Below the pieces are notes generated by a model, which saw only the letters and a list, made by a program, of their open reading frames with translations, was not told where the DNA came from and did no database searches. Shown here one piece after another: positions 33,767 through 42,934 of a DNA stretch of 64,000 bases. The position numbers were made by a program, and so were the translations under genes. The DNA is from Streptomyces olivochromogenes (GTDB lineage: Bacteria > Actinomycetota > Actinomycetes > Streptomycetales > Streptomycetaceae). Numbering within the stretch: position 1 is the first letter of the stretch; each line of letters opens with the position of its first letter. The stretch covers positions 122,776-186,775 of the forward strand of contig NZ_KQ948467.1 of assembly GCF_001514115.1 (NCBI RefSeq). The letters run 5' to 3'.

Positions 33767-34687
33767 ATGTCCGCCGAGTCACCTCGTGTCTCCCGCCTCG
33801 AACCGTATCTGACGCGGACCGAGCCCGCTCCGACCTTGCTGAAGATGCTGGTCGGCGTCCAGCTGGCGGGCATCCGCGAAGACGTCGGCCTCGCGCAGGA
33901 ACAGGCCGCTCGCGCCATCGGGTTCAGTCCGGCGAAGCTGTCGCGCATCGAAGCCGGCAAGGGCCGTCGGCCGCCCACGGAAGGTGACGTCCGCGCGCTG
34001 TTGGAGCTCTACAAAACCGATGACCATGAGGCGTCGGTTCTGCTCCAGTTGCTGCGGCGTGCCGGTGAGCCGGGATGGTGGCAGCGCTACGACAAGCGGC
34101 TGATGCCCGAGTGGTTCGATCGGCTGGTAGGGCTGCAGGAGGCCGCTGCCGCCATCCGTACCTTCGAGATCCAGTACGTCCCCGGTCTGCTGCAGACTCC
34201 GGCCTACACCAGGGCGGTCGTGGAGCGCGGCCTGCCCACGGCACCGGCAGGTGAGGTGCAGCGCCGTGTCGAACTGCGCATGCGCCGACGTGAACTGCTG
34301 CGTCGCGAGGACGGCCCTCAACTGTGGGCGATCATCGACGAGTCGGTCCTGTTGCGCGTACTGGGCAGCCGCGAGGTGATGCGGGAGCAGCTCGAGTACC
34401 TCGTGGAAATGGCTCAGTATCCCCAGGTGACGTTGCAGATCGTGCCCCTGGACGTGACGCACGCCTCCGCGCCCGCCATCCCCATCACCTACCTGCGCTT
34501 CGGCGGCCTCGATCTACCCGACATCGTCTACCTGGAGCACATCAGGAGCGCGAACTTCCTGGAGGACCGGGACGAGACCGAAGAGTACCGACTGGCTCTG
34601 GACCGTCTGGGAGACGAGGCCCTCACCCCGCGGGACTCGCTGACGCTGTTGCGGGACACGACCGCGGGGCGCTATCCGGCCTCGTGA
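33767..34687 (+). CDS. XRE-family regulator with DUF5753 (Scr1-like) domain
   Basis: A 306-residue regulator. The N-terminal HTH_31/XRE domain spans about 30-85: LAGIREDVGLAQEQAARAIG and FSPAKLSRIEAGKGRRPPTE. The DUF5753 domain follows with EIQYVPGLLQTPAYTRAV, RRVELRMRRRELLRREDGPQ, LWAIIDESVLLRVLGSREVM and VTLQIVPLDV, which is full-length for the family. ATG 33767 follows GGGAG. It is co-directional with DUF397 99 bp upstream, with a terminator at 34696-34724 downstream. Confidence 0.93.
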   Translation: MSAESPRVSRLEPYLTRTEPAPTLLKMLVGVQLAGIREDVGLAQEQAARAIGFSPAKLSRIEAGKGRRPPTEGDVRALLELYKTDDHEASVLLQLLRRAGEPGWWQRYDKRLMPEWFDRLVGLQEAAAAIRTFEIQYVPGLLQTPAYTRAVVERGLPTAPAGEVQRRVELRMRRRELLRREDGPQLWAIIDESVLLRVLGSREVMREQLEYLVEMAQYPQVTLQIVPLDVTHASAPAIPITYLRFGGLDLPDIVYLEHIRSANFLEDRDETEEYRLALDRLGDEALTPRDSLTLLRDTTAGRYPAS

Positions 34688-34695
34688 CTGCCTCG

Positions 34696-34724
34696 GGCTC
34701 CACCGGCCGGATCCCGGTGGAGCC
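34696..34724. terminator. Bidirectional hairpin terminator
   Basis: A perfect 11-bp stem (GGCTCCACCGG with CCGGTGGAGCC) around a 7-nt loop, between the convergent XRE and methyltransferase genes. Confidence 0.7.
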
Positions 34725-34768
34725 GACGGGAGCAGCCCCGTGTGGAGCAGTCCCGTGGTCCTGCGGTC

Positions 34769-35587
34769 TTATCGGATCCGGCCTACGCCGCCGAACTCGA
34801 CCCACTCCTGGGTGAGCTGACGGGGTGCGACCTCGCTGTCGGGCCGCCAGGTGGACACCTCCACCAGACCGGGCTCCAGGACGTCGAGGTCCTCGAACCA
34901 CTGCGCCACGTCCTTTTCCTGGCGGACCCTGCCCCAATGCCCCTGGGTCGCCTGATCCATGAAGTCGGTGACGAACTCCCGGACCTTCGCGTCCTCGCTG
35001 ACCAGCTGGCACATCACCATGAAGCTGCCGGGCACGAGCCGTTCGGCCACCCGGTGGGCCACGGCGAGCGGACCGTCGGTCTCTCCGTCCGGAATGCAGT
35101 GGAAGACCGAGTTGAACAGCACGGCCACCGGCTGCGAGAAGTCGAGCAGGCGCTGGGTGTCGGGGTGGGAGAAGATCTTCTCCGTGTCACGCAGATCGGC
35201 GTGGATGACCGTGGTGCGGTCATTCTGGTCCAACAGCGCCCGTCCGTGCACCAGCACCATCGGATCGTTGTCGACGTACACCACGCGCGACGAGGGATCG
35301 ACGCGTTGCGAGACCTGGTGGACGTTCTCCTGGGTGGGCAGGCCGGACCCGTGGTCGAGGAACTGCCTGATGCCGTACTCGGCTGCGAGCGTCCCGACGA
35401 CCCGCTGCAGGAAGCGCCGGTTGTTCAGCGCCAAGGCGCGCGTGCTGGGCACGACCTTGTCCAGCTCTGCGCACGCTGCCCGATCGGCTGCGTAGTTGTC
35501 CTTGCCGCCCAGATAGTGGTCGTACATACGAGCGGCCGTGGGTACGGTGGCGTCGATCTTCGTGGACAACTGCTTTCCAGCCTGCAT
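34769..35587 (-). CDS. DUF574 SAM-dependent methyltransferase-like protein
   Basis: A 272-residue member of the S-adenosyl methyltransferase family abundant in Streptomyces (DUF574). Signatures: PTAARMYDHYLGGKDNYAAD, NRRFLQRVV, FLDHGSGLPTQENVHQ (modified motif I), VVYVDNDPMVLVHGRALL and VAVLFNSVFHCIPD. Substrates of the family are unknown. The start at 35587 is preceded by GGGGGAACG. Convergent with the XRE gene; upstream is the phosphoglucomutase gene, divergent. Confidence 0.93.
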   Translation of the reverse strand: MQAGKQLSTKIDATVPTAARMYDHYLGGKDNYAADRAACAELDKVVPSTRALALNNRRFLQRVVGTLAAEYGIRQFLDHGSGLPTQENVHQVSQRVDPSSRVVYVDNDPMVLVHGRALLDQNDRTTVIHADLRDTEKIFSHPDTQRLLDFSQPVAVLFNSVFHCIPDGETDGPLAVAHRVAERLVPGSFMVMCQLVSEDAKVREFVTDFMDQATQGHWGRVRQEKDVAQWFEDLDVLEPGLVEVSTWRPDSEVAPRQLTQEWVEFGGVGRIR

Positions 35588-35819
35588 CGTTCCCCCAGCT
35601 CCAAGCTGCTTCTAGTGGCTTGGCTTGACAGACAATACATCCTAGGCAATGGGCAATTGGGGATACCAGCCTGTTGACCGAGGATCTCCGGGACAGCACC
35701 CGCGAGACCCTCTGGCCCGGCGCGTGTCCAGTCATCGCCGTGGCACCGTGCGGCCGCGCCGCCCGGTGAGGAAACATGGGACCGCAAGCGATGAAAAACC
35801 GAGGTGGAGGTGCGGGTAC

Positions 35820-37460
35820 ATGCAGCACGAACGAGCGGGCACTCCGGCCGGTCCCGAGGACCTCGTCGACGTGGCCCGGCTGGTCACGGCGTACTACGCG
35901 CTGCACCCCGACCCGGCGGAACCCGGCCAGCGCGTGGCCTTCGGTACGTCCGGCCACCGTGGGTCGTCACTGGCGACCGCGTTCAACGAGGACCACATCG
36001 CCGCGACGAGTCAGGCCATCTGCGAGTACCGCGAGGGCCAGGGCATCGACGGTCCCCTCTTCCTGGGCGCCGACACCCACGCCCTGTCGGAGCCCGCGAA
36101 GGTCACCGCGCTGGAGGTGTTCGCGGCCAACGGAGTGTCGGTGCTCCTTGACAGCGCGGACGGCTACACGCCTACTCCGGCGGTCTCGCACGCCATTCTC
36201 ACCCACAACCGCGGACGGTCCTCGGGTCTCGCGGACGGGGTCGTGGTCACCCCGTCCCACAACCCGCCCGCAGACGGTGGCTTCAAGTACAACCCGCCGA
36301 ACGGCGGCCCGGCCGGCTCCGAGGCGACGTCCTGGATCCAGGACCGGGCCAACGAACTCATCGAGGGCGGCCTGAAGGGCGTACGGCGCATCCCCTGCAC
36401 GAGGGCGCTGGCCGCCCCCGGCACCGGCCGCTACGACTTCCTCGGCACCTACGTCGCCGACCTGCCGCACGTGCTGGACCTGGACGCGATCCGCACGGCC
36501 GGCGTGCACATCGGCGCGGACCCCCTGGGCGGGGCATCGGTCGCCTATTGGGGACGCATCGCCGAACAGCACGCGCTCGACCTGACGGTGGTCAACCCGC
36601 TCACCGACCCGACCTGGCGCTTCATGACGCTGGACTGGGACGGCAAGATCCGAATGGACTGTTCGTCGCCCTACGCCATGGCCTCGCTCATCGAGCAGCG
36701 CGACCGTTTCCGGATCGCCACGGGCAACGACGCCGACGCCGATCGCCACGGAATCGTCACACCGGACGCCGGGCTCATGAACCCCAACCACTACCTCAGC
36801 GCCGCCATCTCCTACCTGTACTCCCACCGGGACCAGTGGCCCGCGGACACGGGGATCGGCAAGACGCTGGTGTCGTCCGGCATGATCGACAGGGTCGCTT
36901 CCGACCTGGGCCGTCAACTCGTCGAAGTGCCCGTGGGATTCAAGTGGTTCGTGGACGGGCTGGTCGACGGCTCGCTCGGGTTCGGCGGGGAGGAGTCGGC
37001 CGGCGCGTCCTTCCTGCGCCGCGACGGTTCGGTGTGGACCACCGACAAGGACGGCATCATCCTGGCCCTGCTCGCCTCCGAGATCACGGCGGTGACCGGG
37101 AAGACCCCCTCGGAGCACTACACCGCGCTGACCGCACGCTTCGGCGCCCCCGCGTACGAGCGCATCGACGCCCCGGCTTCCCGCGAGGAGAAGGCCCTCC
37201 TCGCGAAGCTCTCGCCCGCACAGGTCAGCACGGACACCCTCGCCGGAGAAGCGGTCACCGCGGTGCTCACCCATGCTCCGGGCAACGCCGCGCCCATCGG
37301 CGGCATCAAGGTGACCACCGCGAACGCCTGGTTCGCGGCCCGTCCCTCGGGCACCGAGGACGTGTACAAGATCTACGCCGAGTCGTTCCTCGGAGCCGAT
37401 CACCTGCGCCAGGTGCAGGAGGAGGCCAAGGGCGTGGTCTCGGCGGCGTTGAGCGCGTGA
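35820..37460 (+). CDS. pgm: Phosphoglucomutase (alpha-D-glucose phosphate-specific)
   Basis: A 546-residue enzyme interconverting glucose-1-phosphate and glucose-6-phosphate in glycogen, trehalose and cell-envelope sugar metabolism. The phosphoserine loop is VVTPSHNPPADGGFKYNPP with Ser146; the metal loop is NDADADRHG; the sugar-binding loop is GFGGEESAGASFLR; the phosphate-binding loop is RPSGTEDVYKIYAESF. The length matches bacterial Pgm. ATG 35820 follows GGAGGTG. A perfect terminator lies 26 bp after the stop. Monocistronic. Confidence 0.95.
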   Translation: MQHERAGTPAGPEDLVDVARLVTAYYALHPDPAEPGQRVAFGTSGHRGSSLATAFNEDHIAATSQAICEYREGQGIDGPLFLGADTHALSEPAKVTALEVFAANGVSVLLDSADGYTPTPAVSHAILTHNRGRSSGLADGVVVTPSHNPPADGGFKYNPPNGGPAGSEATSWIQDRANELIEGGLKGVRRIPCTRALAAPGTGRYDFLGTYVADLPHVLDLDAIRTAGVHIGADPLGGASVAYWGRIAEQHALDLTVVNPLTDPTWRFMTLDWDGKIRMDCSSPYAMASLIEQRDRFRIATGNDADADRHGIVTPDAGLMNPNHYLSAAISYLYSHRDQWPADTGIGKTLVSSGMIDRVASDLGRQLVEVPVGFKWFVDGLVDGSLGFGGEESAGASFLRRDGSVWTTDKDGIILALLASEITAVTGKTPSEHYTALTARFGAPAYERIDAPASREEKALLAKLSPAQVSTDTLAGEAVTAVLTHAPGNAAPIGGIKVTTANAWFAARPSGTEDVYKIYAESFLGADHLRQVQEEAKGVVSAALSA

Positions 37461-37486
37461 CGCCACGCGTGTGACCCGAGCGGATC

Positions 37487-37521
37487 CGGACAAGGGCCGT
37501 TGGCGCAACGGCCCTTGTCCG
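37487..37521 (+). terminator. Terminator of the phosphoglucomutase gene
   Basis: A 16-bp perfect stem (arms 37487-37502 and 37506-37521; core GGACAAGGGCCGTTG) with a 3-nt loop. It also faces the end of the convergent FAD monooxygenase gene. Confidence 0.8.
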
Positions 37522-37555
37522 CGACGGGATTTGTCCGCAAGGGACCTTCAGACCG

Positions 37556-38767
37556 TCAACCGGCGTCCCTGCCACCGTCACCCGCTGCTGCCACCGAACT
37601 GCTGCCTTCGGCCACGGTCGAGAGGTCGACGTCCCACTCCAGGTGCTGGAGGAGGTCGCTGTCTCCGGGGCGGGGAGCGGGCGCTCTTTGACCGGTGCGT
37701 GACGGTGTGTGGGAGCCACGGGAGATCTTGCCGCTGGTCGTGATGTTGTGCTCCACGCGCGGGCGGCGGAGGGCCTCGTAGAGGGAGAGCGCGGACTCGG
37801 TGTCGGGCGCGTCCCGCAGTGACTTCGCGAGGACGACGGCGTCCTCGAGCGCCATCGACGCTCCTTGCCCGGTCGCGGGGGAGGCCGCGTGGGCGGCGTC
37901 GCCAATGATCAGGGTCCGTCCGTGGTGCCACGGTGTGCCGGTCGGGATCTCGGTCGCGTTGGTGACCATGATGCGGTCGACGGTGGCCGCGACCACGTCC
38001 GCGGCGGGTGTGGCGTCCGCGCGCAGCAACGGCAGGAGCAACCCACGCCAGTGGCCGGGCGTGCCGTGCGCGATGTCGTCGGCGGACAGCGGCTCACCGG
38101 CCACACGCGCGAACCAGTACGTCTCTCCGCCGGGCGACACCGCACAGCCGAAGGCGGCCGCGCCGCCTCTCACCATGGTGAGACGCCCGGTCTCCGCGAC
38201 CAGGGGCGCCTCGTCGGCGTAGCCGTAGAAGACGCTCTCACCCGCGAAGCAGGGCTGTGTCCGAGGGGCGATCGACTCCCGGACGGTGGAGTTCAGCCCG
38301 TCGGCGCCGATCAGCAGGTCACCGGTCGCGCTGGAGCCGTCGGTGAAACGTGCGGTGACGCCGTCCCGACCGTTCTCGACGGAGGCGAGCCGGGTGCCGC
38401 GCCGGAGGCCGATGCCCCGGCGTGCGGCCTCCGCCTGCAGGGCGGCGTTGAACTCGCCACGGCGGAGGCATCGGTAAGCGAGAAGCGGGTCGTGGGCCTC
38501 TCCGAGCTCCATCTGTGCCACCTCGGTGCCCGCTGCGTCGAGGACGCTCATGGCACGCAGCGGGAAGCCGACCTCGGTGACCGCGGCGGAGGCGTCGATC
38601 TGGGCGAGGGCACGCATGCCGTTGCTCGCGAGTGTGAGGAAGGCACCGAGGTCCTCGGCCGATTCGGGGTGCGCCTCGTACACGGTCACGTCCAACCCTG
38701 CCTTGTGCAGGGCCAAGGCCGTCGCCGTACCGGCGATACCGCCTCCGATGACAATGATCTCCGTCAT
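37556..38767 (-). CDS. FAD-dependent monooxygenase (PHBH-fold, TetX-like)
   Basis: A 403-residue flavin monooxygenase. The dinucleotide fingerprint VIGGGIAGTATALALHKAG is at residues 5-23, DG motif in LLIGADGLNSTVRESI, and second FAD motif IIGDAAHAASPATGQGASMA. It lacks the C-terminal thioredoxin-like domain of the 17916-19478 enzyme; the last 55 residues are low complexity. ATG 38767 follows GGGGGATACGAC. It lies downstream of the TetR gene in the same direction with a 140-bp gap, so it may belong to the TetR regulon. Substrate unknown; drugs or small aromatics are plausible. Confidence 0.9.
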   Translation of the reverse strand: MTEIIVIGGGIAGTATALALHKAGLDVTVYEAHPESAEDLGAFLTLASNGMRALAQIDASAAVTEVGFPLRAMSVLDAAGTEVAQMELGEAHDPLLAYRCLRRGEFNAALQAEAARRGIGLRRGTRLASVENGRDGVTARFTDGSSATGDLLIGADGLNSTVRESIAPRTQPCFAGESVFYGYADEAPLVAETGRLTMVRGGAAAFGCAVSPGGETYWFARVAGEPLSADDIAHGTPGHWRGLLLPLLRADATPAADVVAATVDRIMVTNATEIPTGTPWHHGRTLIIGDAAHAASPATGQGASMALEDAVVLAKSLRDAPDTESALSLYEALRRPRVEHNITTSGKISRGSHTPSRTGQRAPAPRPGDSDLLQHLEWDVDLSTVAEGSSSVAAAGDGGRDAG

Positions 38768-38907
38768 GTCGTATCCCCCGGCACCCGTAGGACTCTCGCG
38801 CGATGTACCTGCGCAGTGCCCAACGCGCGGGCGACTGTGAGGGGTTCCCGACCCGTCCGCTCCTCCGTGCCCTTCAGTCGCTCGCGCATCTGCCGGATGC
38901 CGGAGTC

Positions 38908-39507
38908 CTAGCCCTCCTTGCGGTCGGCTGCCACGGCGCGGTGGACGCTCTCGCGGAGCAGGGAGCGACGCTGTTCGTGAACTTCGGGGGGCTCCTGGGC
39001 GGTTGCCGCGTAGACGTTGCTGACCGGTGACCAGGCCATGGACATGGCGATGACCATGGCCATCACGTCGAACGGGTCTCCCCGGTGCACCAATCCGGCG
39101 GCCTGGGCTTCGGCGATGGCCCGCAACTTGCGGTCGTCGAGGCGGTCGGGGTCGTCCACCAGGTGCCCGGTCGGGCGGCGCTCCAGGCGCGCCCAGGTGG
39201 CCAGCCGGATCAGGTCGGGACGGCGGAGGTACTCGTCGTAGAGCCGTACGGCCCAGTCCGCGAGGTCGGTGGCGTCGATCGGGACGACATTCACGATCCG
39301 CTCGAGCGAGCCGAAGAAGATGGCGTCGAAGAGCCCTTCCTTGTTGCCGAAGTAGGCATAGAGCTGTGCCTTGTTCGTGCGCGCGGCGGCCACGATCCGC
39401 TCGATGCGCGCGCCGGCGATCCCGTGCTCGGCGAACTCCTGGGTCGCCACATCGAGGATGCGCTGGTACGTCGCCGCTCCGCGCGAGGTCAGGGGCCGGT
39501 CCGTCAT
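38908..39507 (-). CDS. TetR family transcriptional repressor
   Basis: A 199-residue regulator. The N-terminal HTH reads RILDVATQEFAEHGIAGARI, ERIVAAARTNKAQLYAYFGN and KEGLFDAIF; the C-terminal 140 residues are the TetR_C ligand-binding and dimer domain. It is divergent from the alcohol dehydrogenase gene, with two repeated operator-like elements in the 96-bp gap. It likely represses itself and the dehydrogenase, and perhaps the FAD monooxygenase downstream. Confidence 0.93.
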   Translation of the reverse strand: MTDRPLTSRGAATYQRILDVATQEFAEHGIAGARIERIVAAARTNKAQLYAYFGNKEGLFDAIFFGSLERIVNVVPIDATDLADWAVRLYDEYLRRPDLIRLATWARLERRPTGHLVDDPDRLDDRKLRAIAEAQAAGLVHRGDPFDVMAMVIAMSMAWSPVSNVYAATAQEPPEVHEQRRSLLRESVHRAVAADRKEG

Positions 39508-39521
39508 GCCCGTCAGGATAC

Positions 39522-39590
39522 CAAACAGAACAGTTGGTTTGCCTGGAGCCGCCGACGCGCCTACGCTGCGATAGACCGAACAGTCTGTTT
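39522..39590. promoter_or_regulatory. Paired TetR-type operator elements
   Basis: CAGAACAGTTGGTTT (39526-39540) and CCGAACAGTCTGTTT (39576-39590) share 12 of 15 positions, 50 bp apart in the same orientation. Each also has partial dyad symmetry (AAAC...GTTT around the first; AGAC...GTCT around the second). The second abuts the AAGGAG ribosome site of the dehydrogenase, so binding would block its transcription; the first sits just before the TetR start. Confidence 0.65.
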
Positions 39591-39603
39591 AAGGAGATGC
39601 GCG

Positions 39604-40650
39604 GTGCGGACAACAACTGGCTGGCAGGCGGACGGCCCGACGGCGAGGCTGCGACGGACGTCGCTGCAGCGGCGCGACCTGCGCCCGGACGACCTCGCGA
39701 TCCGAGTGGACTACTGCGGTGTCTGCCACACCGATCTGCACGCCGTCCGCAGCCACGACGGTGAAGGGGGCCGTCCCCTGGTGCCGGGGCACGAGTTCAC
39801 GGGCGTGGTGGCCGAAACGGGGCCCGCCGTCACCCGCTTCTCCGTCGGTGACCCTGTCGCGGTCGGCAACATCGTCGATTCCTGCGGGGAGTGCGCGATG
39901 TGCCGGGCCGGCCAGGAGAACTTCTGCCACGCCTTCCCGACCCTGACCTACGGCGGCGTCGACCGGCACGACGGATCGACCACCCTGGGGGGCTACTCCC
40001 GCGAGTACGTCGTCCGCGACCGGTTCGCCCACCCTCTTCCGGCCGGTCTGGATCCGGCCGCTGCCGCTCCTCTGCTCTGCGCCGGGATCACTGTCTGGGA
40101 ACCGCTGCACACCTTGGGCGTGGGGCCGCACAGTCGCGTCGCCGTGGCGGGACTGGGTGGCCTGGGCCATCTCGCGGTCAAGATCGCCGTGGCGCTCGGG
40201 GCCGACACCTCGGTCATCACCCGCTCACCCGACAAGGCCGACGACGCGCGTCGTCTCGGCGCCCACGGTCTCATCGTCTCGACGGACCCGGAACAGATGG
40301 CCGACGCCCGTGACCGGTTCGACGTCGTCATCGACACCATCTCCGCCCCGCACGACCTGGGCCCCTACCTGCGTCTGGTCGCCATGGACGGGACGCTCAG
40401 CCACCTCGGGCACCTCGGACCCGTCACCGTGGAGACCATCGACCTCCTCGTGGGACGCAAGAGACTCAGCTCCGCAGGCAGCGGTGGCAGGCCCGCGACC
40501 ACCGCCATGCTCGATTTCTGCGCCGAGCACGGCATCACCGCCGACATCGAGCTCCTCCCCTCGGCGCGCGTGAACGAGGCCCTCGAACGCCTCGACCGCA
40601 ACGACGTCCGCTACCGCTTCGTCCTCGACATGTCCGACCTGGCGGCCTGA
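39604..40650 (+). CDS. Zinc-dependent NAD(P) alcohol dehydrogenase (CAD/YahK type)
   Basis: A 348-residue medium-chain dehydrogenase. Catalytic zinc ligands are Cys38 (DYCGVCHTDLH) and His63 (GHEFTG); structural zinc ligands are Cys94, 97, 100 and 108 (CGECAMCRAGQENFC). The nucleotide-binding motif is GLGGLGHLAVK. It matches the cinnamyl-alcohol-dehydrogenase/YahK branch, which reduces a broad range of aldehydes. GTG 39604 was chosen because AAGGAG lies 7 bp upstream; the intervening ATG is out of frame. Regulated by the divergent TetR gene, judging by the operators. Confidence 0.92.
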   Translation: MRTTTGWQADGPTARLRRTSLQRRDLRPDDLAIRVDYCGVCHTDLHAVRSHDGEGGRPLVPGHEFTGVVAETGPAVTRFSVGDPVAVGNIVDSCGECAMCRAGQENFCHAFPTLTYGGVDRHDGSTTLGGYSREYVVRDRFAHPLPAGLDPAAAAPLLCAGITVWEPLHTLGVGPHSRVAVAGLGGLGHLAVKIAVALGADTSVITRSPDKADDARRLGAHGLIVSTDPEQMADARDRFDVVIDTISAPHDLGPYLRLVAMDGTLSHLGHLGPVTVETIDLLVGRKRLSSAGSGGRPATTAMLDFCAEHGITADIELLPSARVNEALERLDRNDVRYRFVLDMSDLAA

Positions 40651-40827
40651 AGGAGGTTCCGACCCGCCGTCCCGATCGTCCCTGACGGGCCGTGTCGTGC
40701 CGTCGGGGTGTGTAGTCGGGCGGTCGTGGGGGACCATGGAAGTCGACGCGCCTGTGGAGACGGGCAGGCCGCGCTCCAGGCCGGCGGATGGCCTCGCGTG
40801 CCGCCGGCCGCGGAAGGAGTGCCTGTG

Positions 40828-42921
40828 ATGAGCGAAGCCGAATGGCATCCGTCGGGCATCGACTGGGCTCGCCCCCGCCGGGACGGCGAGCCGTCGCAGC
40901 CGAGCGGGCTGATGGACCTTCTCGGCGTCGCGGCGACACTGCTGGACGCGGACGGACGGATCGTCCTGTGGAGTCCCCAGGCAGAGGAGCTGTACGGGTA
41001 TACCGCGGAGGAGGCGCTCGGGCAGTACGCCGCAATGCTGCTCATCCGGGAGGAGGACTGGGACTGGGTGATCAAGAAGTTCGCCGAGGTCATGGAGACC
41101 GGCCAGGGCTGGGGCGGCACGTTTCCCATCCGGTGCAAGGACGGGAGCACCCGGCTGGTGGAGCTGCGCAACACTCGGCTGCTGGACGACCGCGGCGACT
41201 TCTACGCCCTCGGGCTCGGCACCGACTCACCCACGCTTCGCGAGGTGGAGCGGGATGTCGCCCTGTCCACCCGGCTGATCTCCCAGTCCCCCTTCGGGCT
41301 CGCGATCCTCGACACGGACCTCAGGTACCTGGCCGTCAACCCCGCGCTGGAGCGGATGCACGGTCTCCCCGCGAAAGAGCATCTCGGCCGCCACTACCGC
41401 GAGATCATGAGCCCCGACAAGTTCGAGGTGATCGAGGTCGCGATGAGGAGGGTCCTCGAGAGCGGGGTCCCTCTGCTCGACGAGTCCACCGTCGTCGGCT
41501 TCACCCCGGCCGACCCGGAACAGCGGCACGCGTGGTCGATCTCGGTGTACCGGCTGGAGGACACCCAGGGCCGTGTTCTCGGGGTGGCCGAACTCGTGGT
41601 GGACGTCAGCGAGCGGTACCGGTCGGCCATGGAGGCCACCGAGACCCGGCGGCGCCTGGCCCTGATCGCCGATGGCTCCGCTCGTATCGGCACCACCCTG
41701 GAGGTCGAGGAAACAGCCCGGGAGCTGGCCGAGGTGACCGTTCCCGAATTCGCCGACATGGTCGCCGTCGACGTGCTCGACTCCGTCCTCGACGAGCACC
41801 GCTCCGCCTCCGACAACGGCCCCGCGCTCTTCCGCGCCCTCGCCGTGAAGGCCGCCTACCCCACGGAAGCCGTCCTGGCCGCCGATCCGCCGGGCAACAT
41901 CACCACCTACGAGGCCGATCGGGTGGCCACCCGATGTGTGCGCACCGGCCGGCCCATCCTGATCGCACACGCCGATGGGAACGACCTGAGTCGCATCGCC
42001 CGCGACGACCGCGCCGCCACGTTGCTGGCCAGGGCCGGGGTGCACTCCTACATGGCCGTCCCGCTGACCGCACGCGGCGCCGTCCTGGGCTTCCTGGGGC
42101 TTTCCCGCGCCCGGGATCCACGGCCCTTCGACGAGGACGACCTCGCCATCGCCACCGAGCTCGCATTCCGCGCCGCGGTGTGCATCGACAACGCCCGCAC
42201 ACATCAGAGCGTGCGCACCGCGGCCGAAACCCTCCAGCGCAGCCTGCTCCCCGACCACCCGTCCCGCCTTCCCGGCCTGCAGGTCTCTTCCCGCTATGTC
42301 CCGGCGCAGGCCGCCTACGAGATCGGCGGCGACTGGTACGACGTCCTCCCGCTCGACGGCGACAAGACAGCCCTCGTCGTGGGCGACGTCATGGGCAGCG
42401 GCATCGACGCCGCCGCGGCCATGGGGCGCCTGCGCACCGCCACGGCCGCCTTCGCCAGCCTCGACCTGGAGCCGGCCCGGGTTCTCGAGCAGCTGGACTC
42501 GATCACATCCGGTCTGGAGCAGTACATCGCCACCTGTCTCTACGCGGCCTACGATCCCCACCGCGGCGAGTGCCGCATCGCCAACGCCGGCCACCTGCCT
42601 CCTGTCCTCGTGCGCAGTGGTGAGCGCCCCCGGCTGCTCGACCTGCCCGCCGGTATCCCTCTCGGAGTCGGCGGTGTCCCGTTCGAAGCGACCGCCGTCG
42701 AATTCGGCCTGGGCGACAAGCTGGTCCTGTACACCGACGGTCTGGTCGAGACCCGCCATGACTCCATCGACGAACGCCTCGCCGTCCTGGTCCACGCCCT
42801 GGAGGTGGCCGACTGCCCGTTGGAGGAGACGTGCGACCGCCTTCTCGAGGGGCTGCGACACCCGCGCGACCGCGACGACGTCGCTCTGCTGATCGCCCGC
42901 GCGGTACGTCATTCCCAGTGA
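40828..42921 (+). CDS. PAS-PAS-GAF-SpoIIE phosphatase
   Basis: A 697-residue soluble signalling phosphatase. PAS domains lie at about 25-130 (AATLLDADGRIVLWSPQAEE) and 150-270 (SPFGLAILDTDLRYLAVNPA), a GAF domain at about 285-455 (GTTLEVEETARELAEVTVPE, YMAVPLTARGAVLGFLGLSR), then the PP2C/SpoIIE domain (GGDWYDVLPL, VVGDVMGSGI, LYTDGLVETR, RDDVALLIAR). There is no transmembrane helix and, unlike the two other large phosphatases here, no C-terminal HATPase. ATG 40828 follows AAGGAG; the adjacent GTG 40825 is an alternative. It probably senses a cytosolic signal and dephosphorylates an anti-anti-sigma factor. Confidence 0.92.
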   Translation: MSEAEWHPSGIDWARPRRDGEPSQPSGLMDLLGVAATLLDADGRIVLWSPQAEELYGYTAEEALGQYAAMLLIREEDWDWVIKKFAEVMETGQGWGGTFPIRCKDGSTRLVELRNTRLLDDRGDFYALGLGTDSPTLREVERDVALSTRLISQSPFGLAILDTDLRYLAVNPALERMHGLPAKEHLGRHYREIMSPDKFEVIEVAMRRVLESGVPLLDESTVVGFTPADPEQRHAWSISVYRLEDTQGRVLGVAELVVDVSERYRSAMEATETRRRLALIADGSARIGTTLEVEETARELAEVTVPEFADMVAVDVLDSVLDEHRSASDNGPALFRALAVKAAYPTEAVLAADPPGNITTYEADRVATRCVRTGRPILIAHADGNDLSRIARDDRAATLLARAGVHSYMAVPLTARGAVLGFLGLSRARDPRPFDEDDLAIATELAFRAAVCIDNARTHQSVRTAAETLQRSLLPDHPSRLPGLQVSSRYVPAQAAYEIGGDWYDVLPLDGDKTALVVGDVMGSGIDAAAAMGRLRTATAAFASLDLEPARVLEQLDSITSGLEQYIATCLYAAYDPHRGECRIANAGHLPPVLVRSGERPRLLDLPAGIPLGVGGVPFEATAVEFGLGDKLVLYTDGLVETRHDSIDERLAVLVHALEVADCPLEETCDRLLEGLRHPRDRDDVALLIARAVRHSQ

Positions 42922-42934
42922 CGAGGACGCGGGG

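Noticed and set aside
35967..37508. A 513-codon minus-strand open frame
   Set aside because: Shadow of the phosphoglucomutase gene, which carries all four active-site loops.
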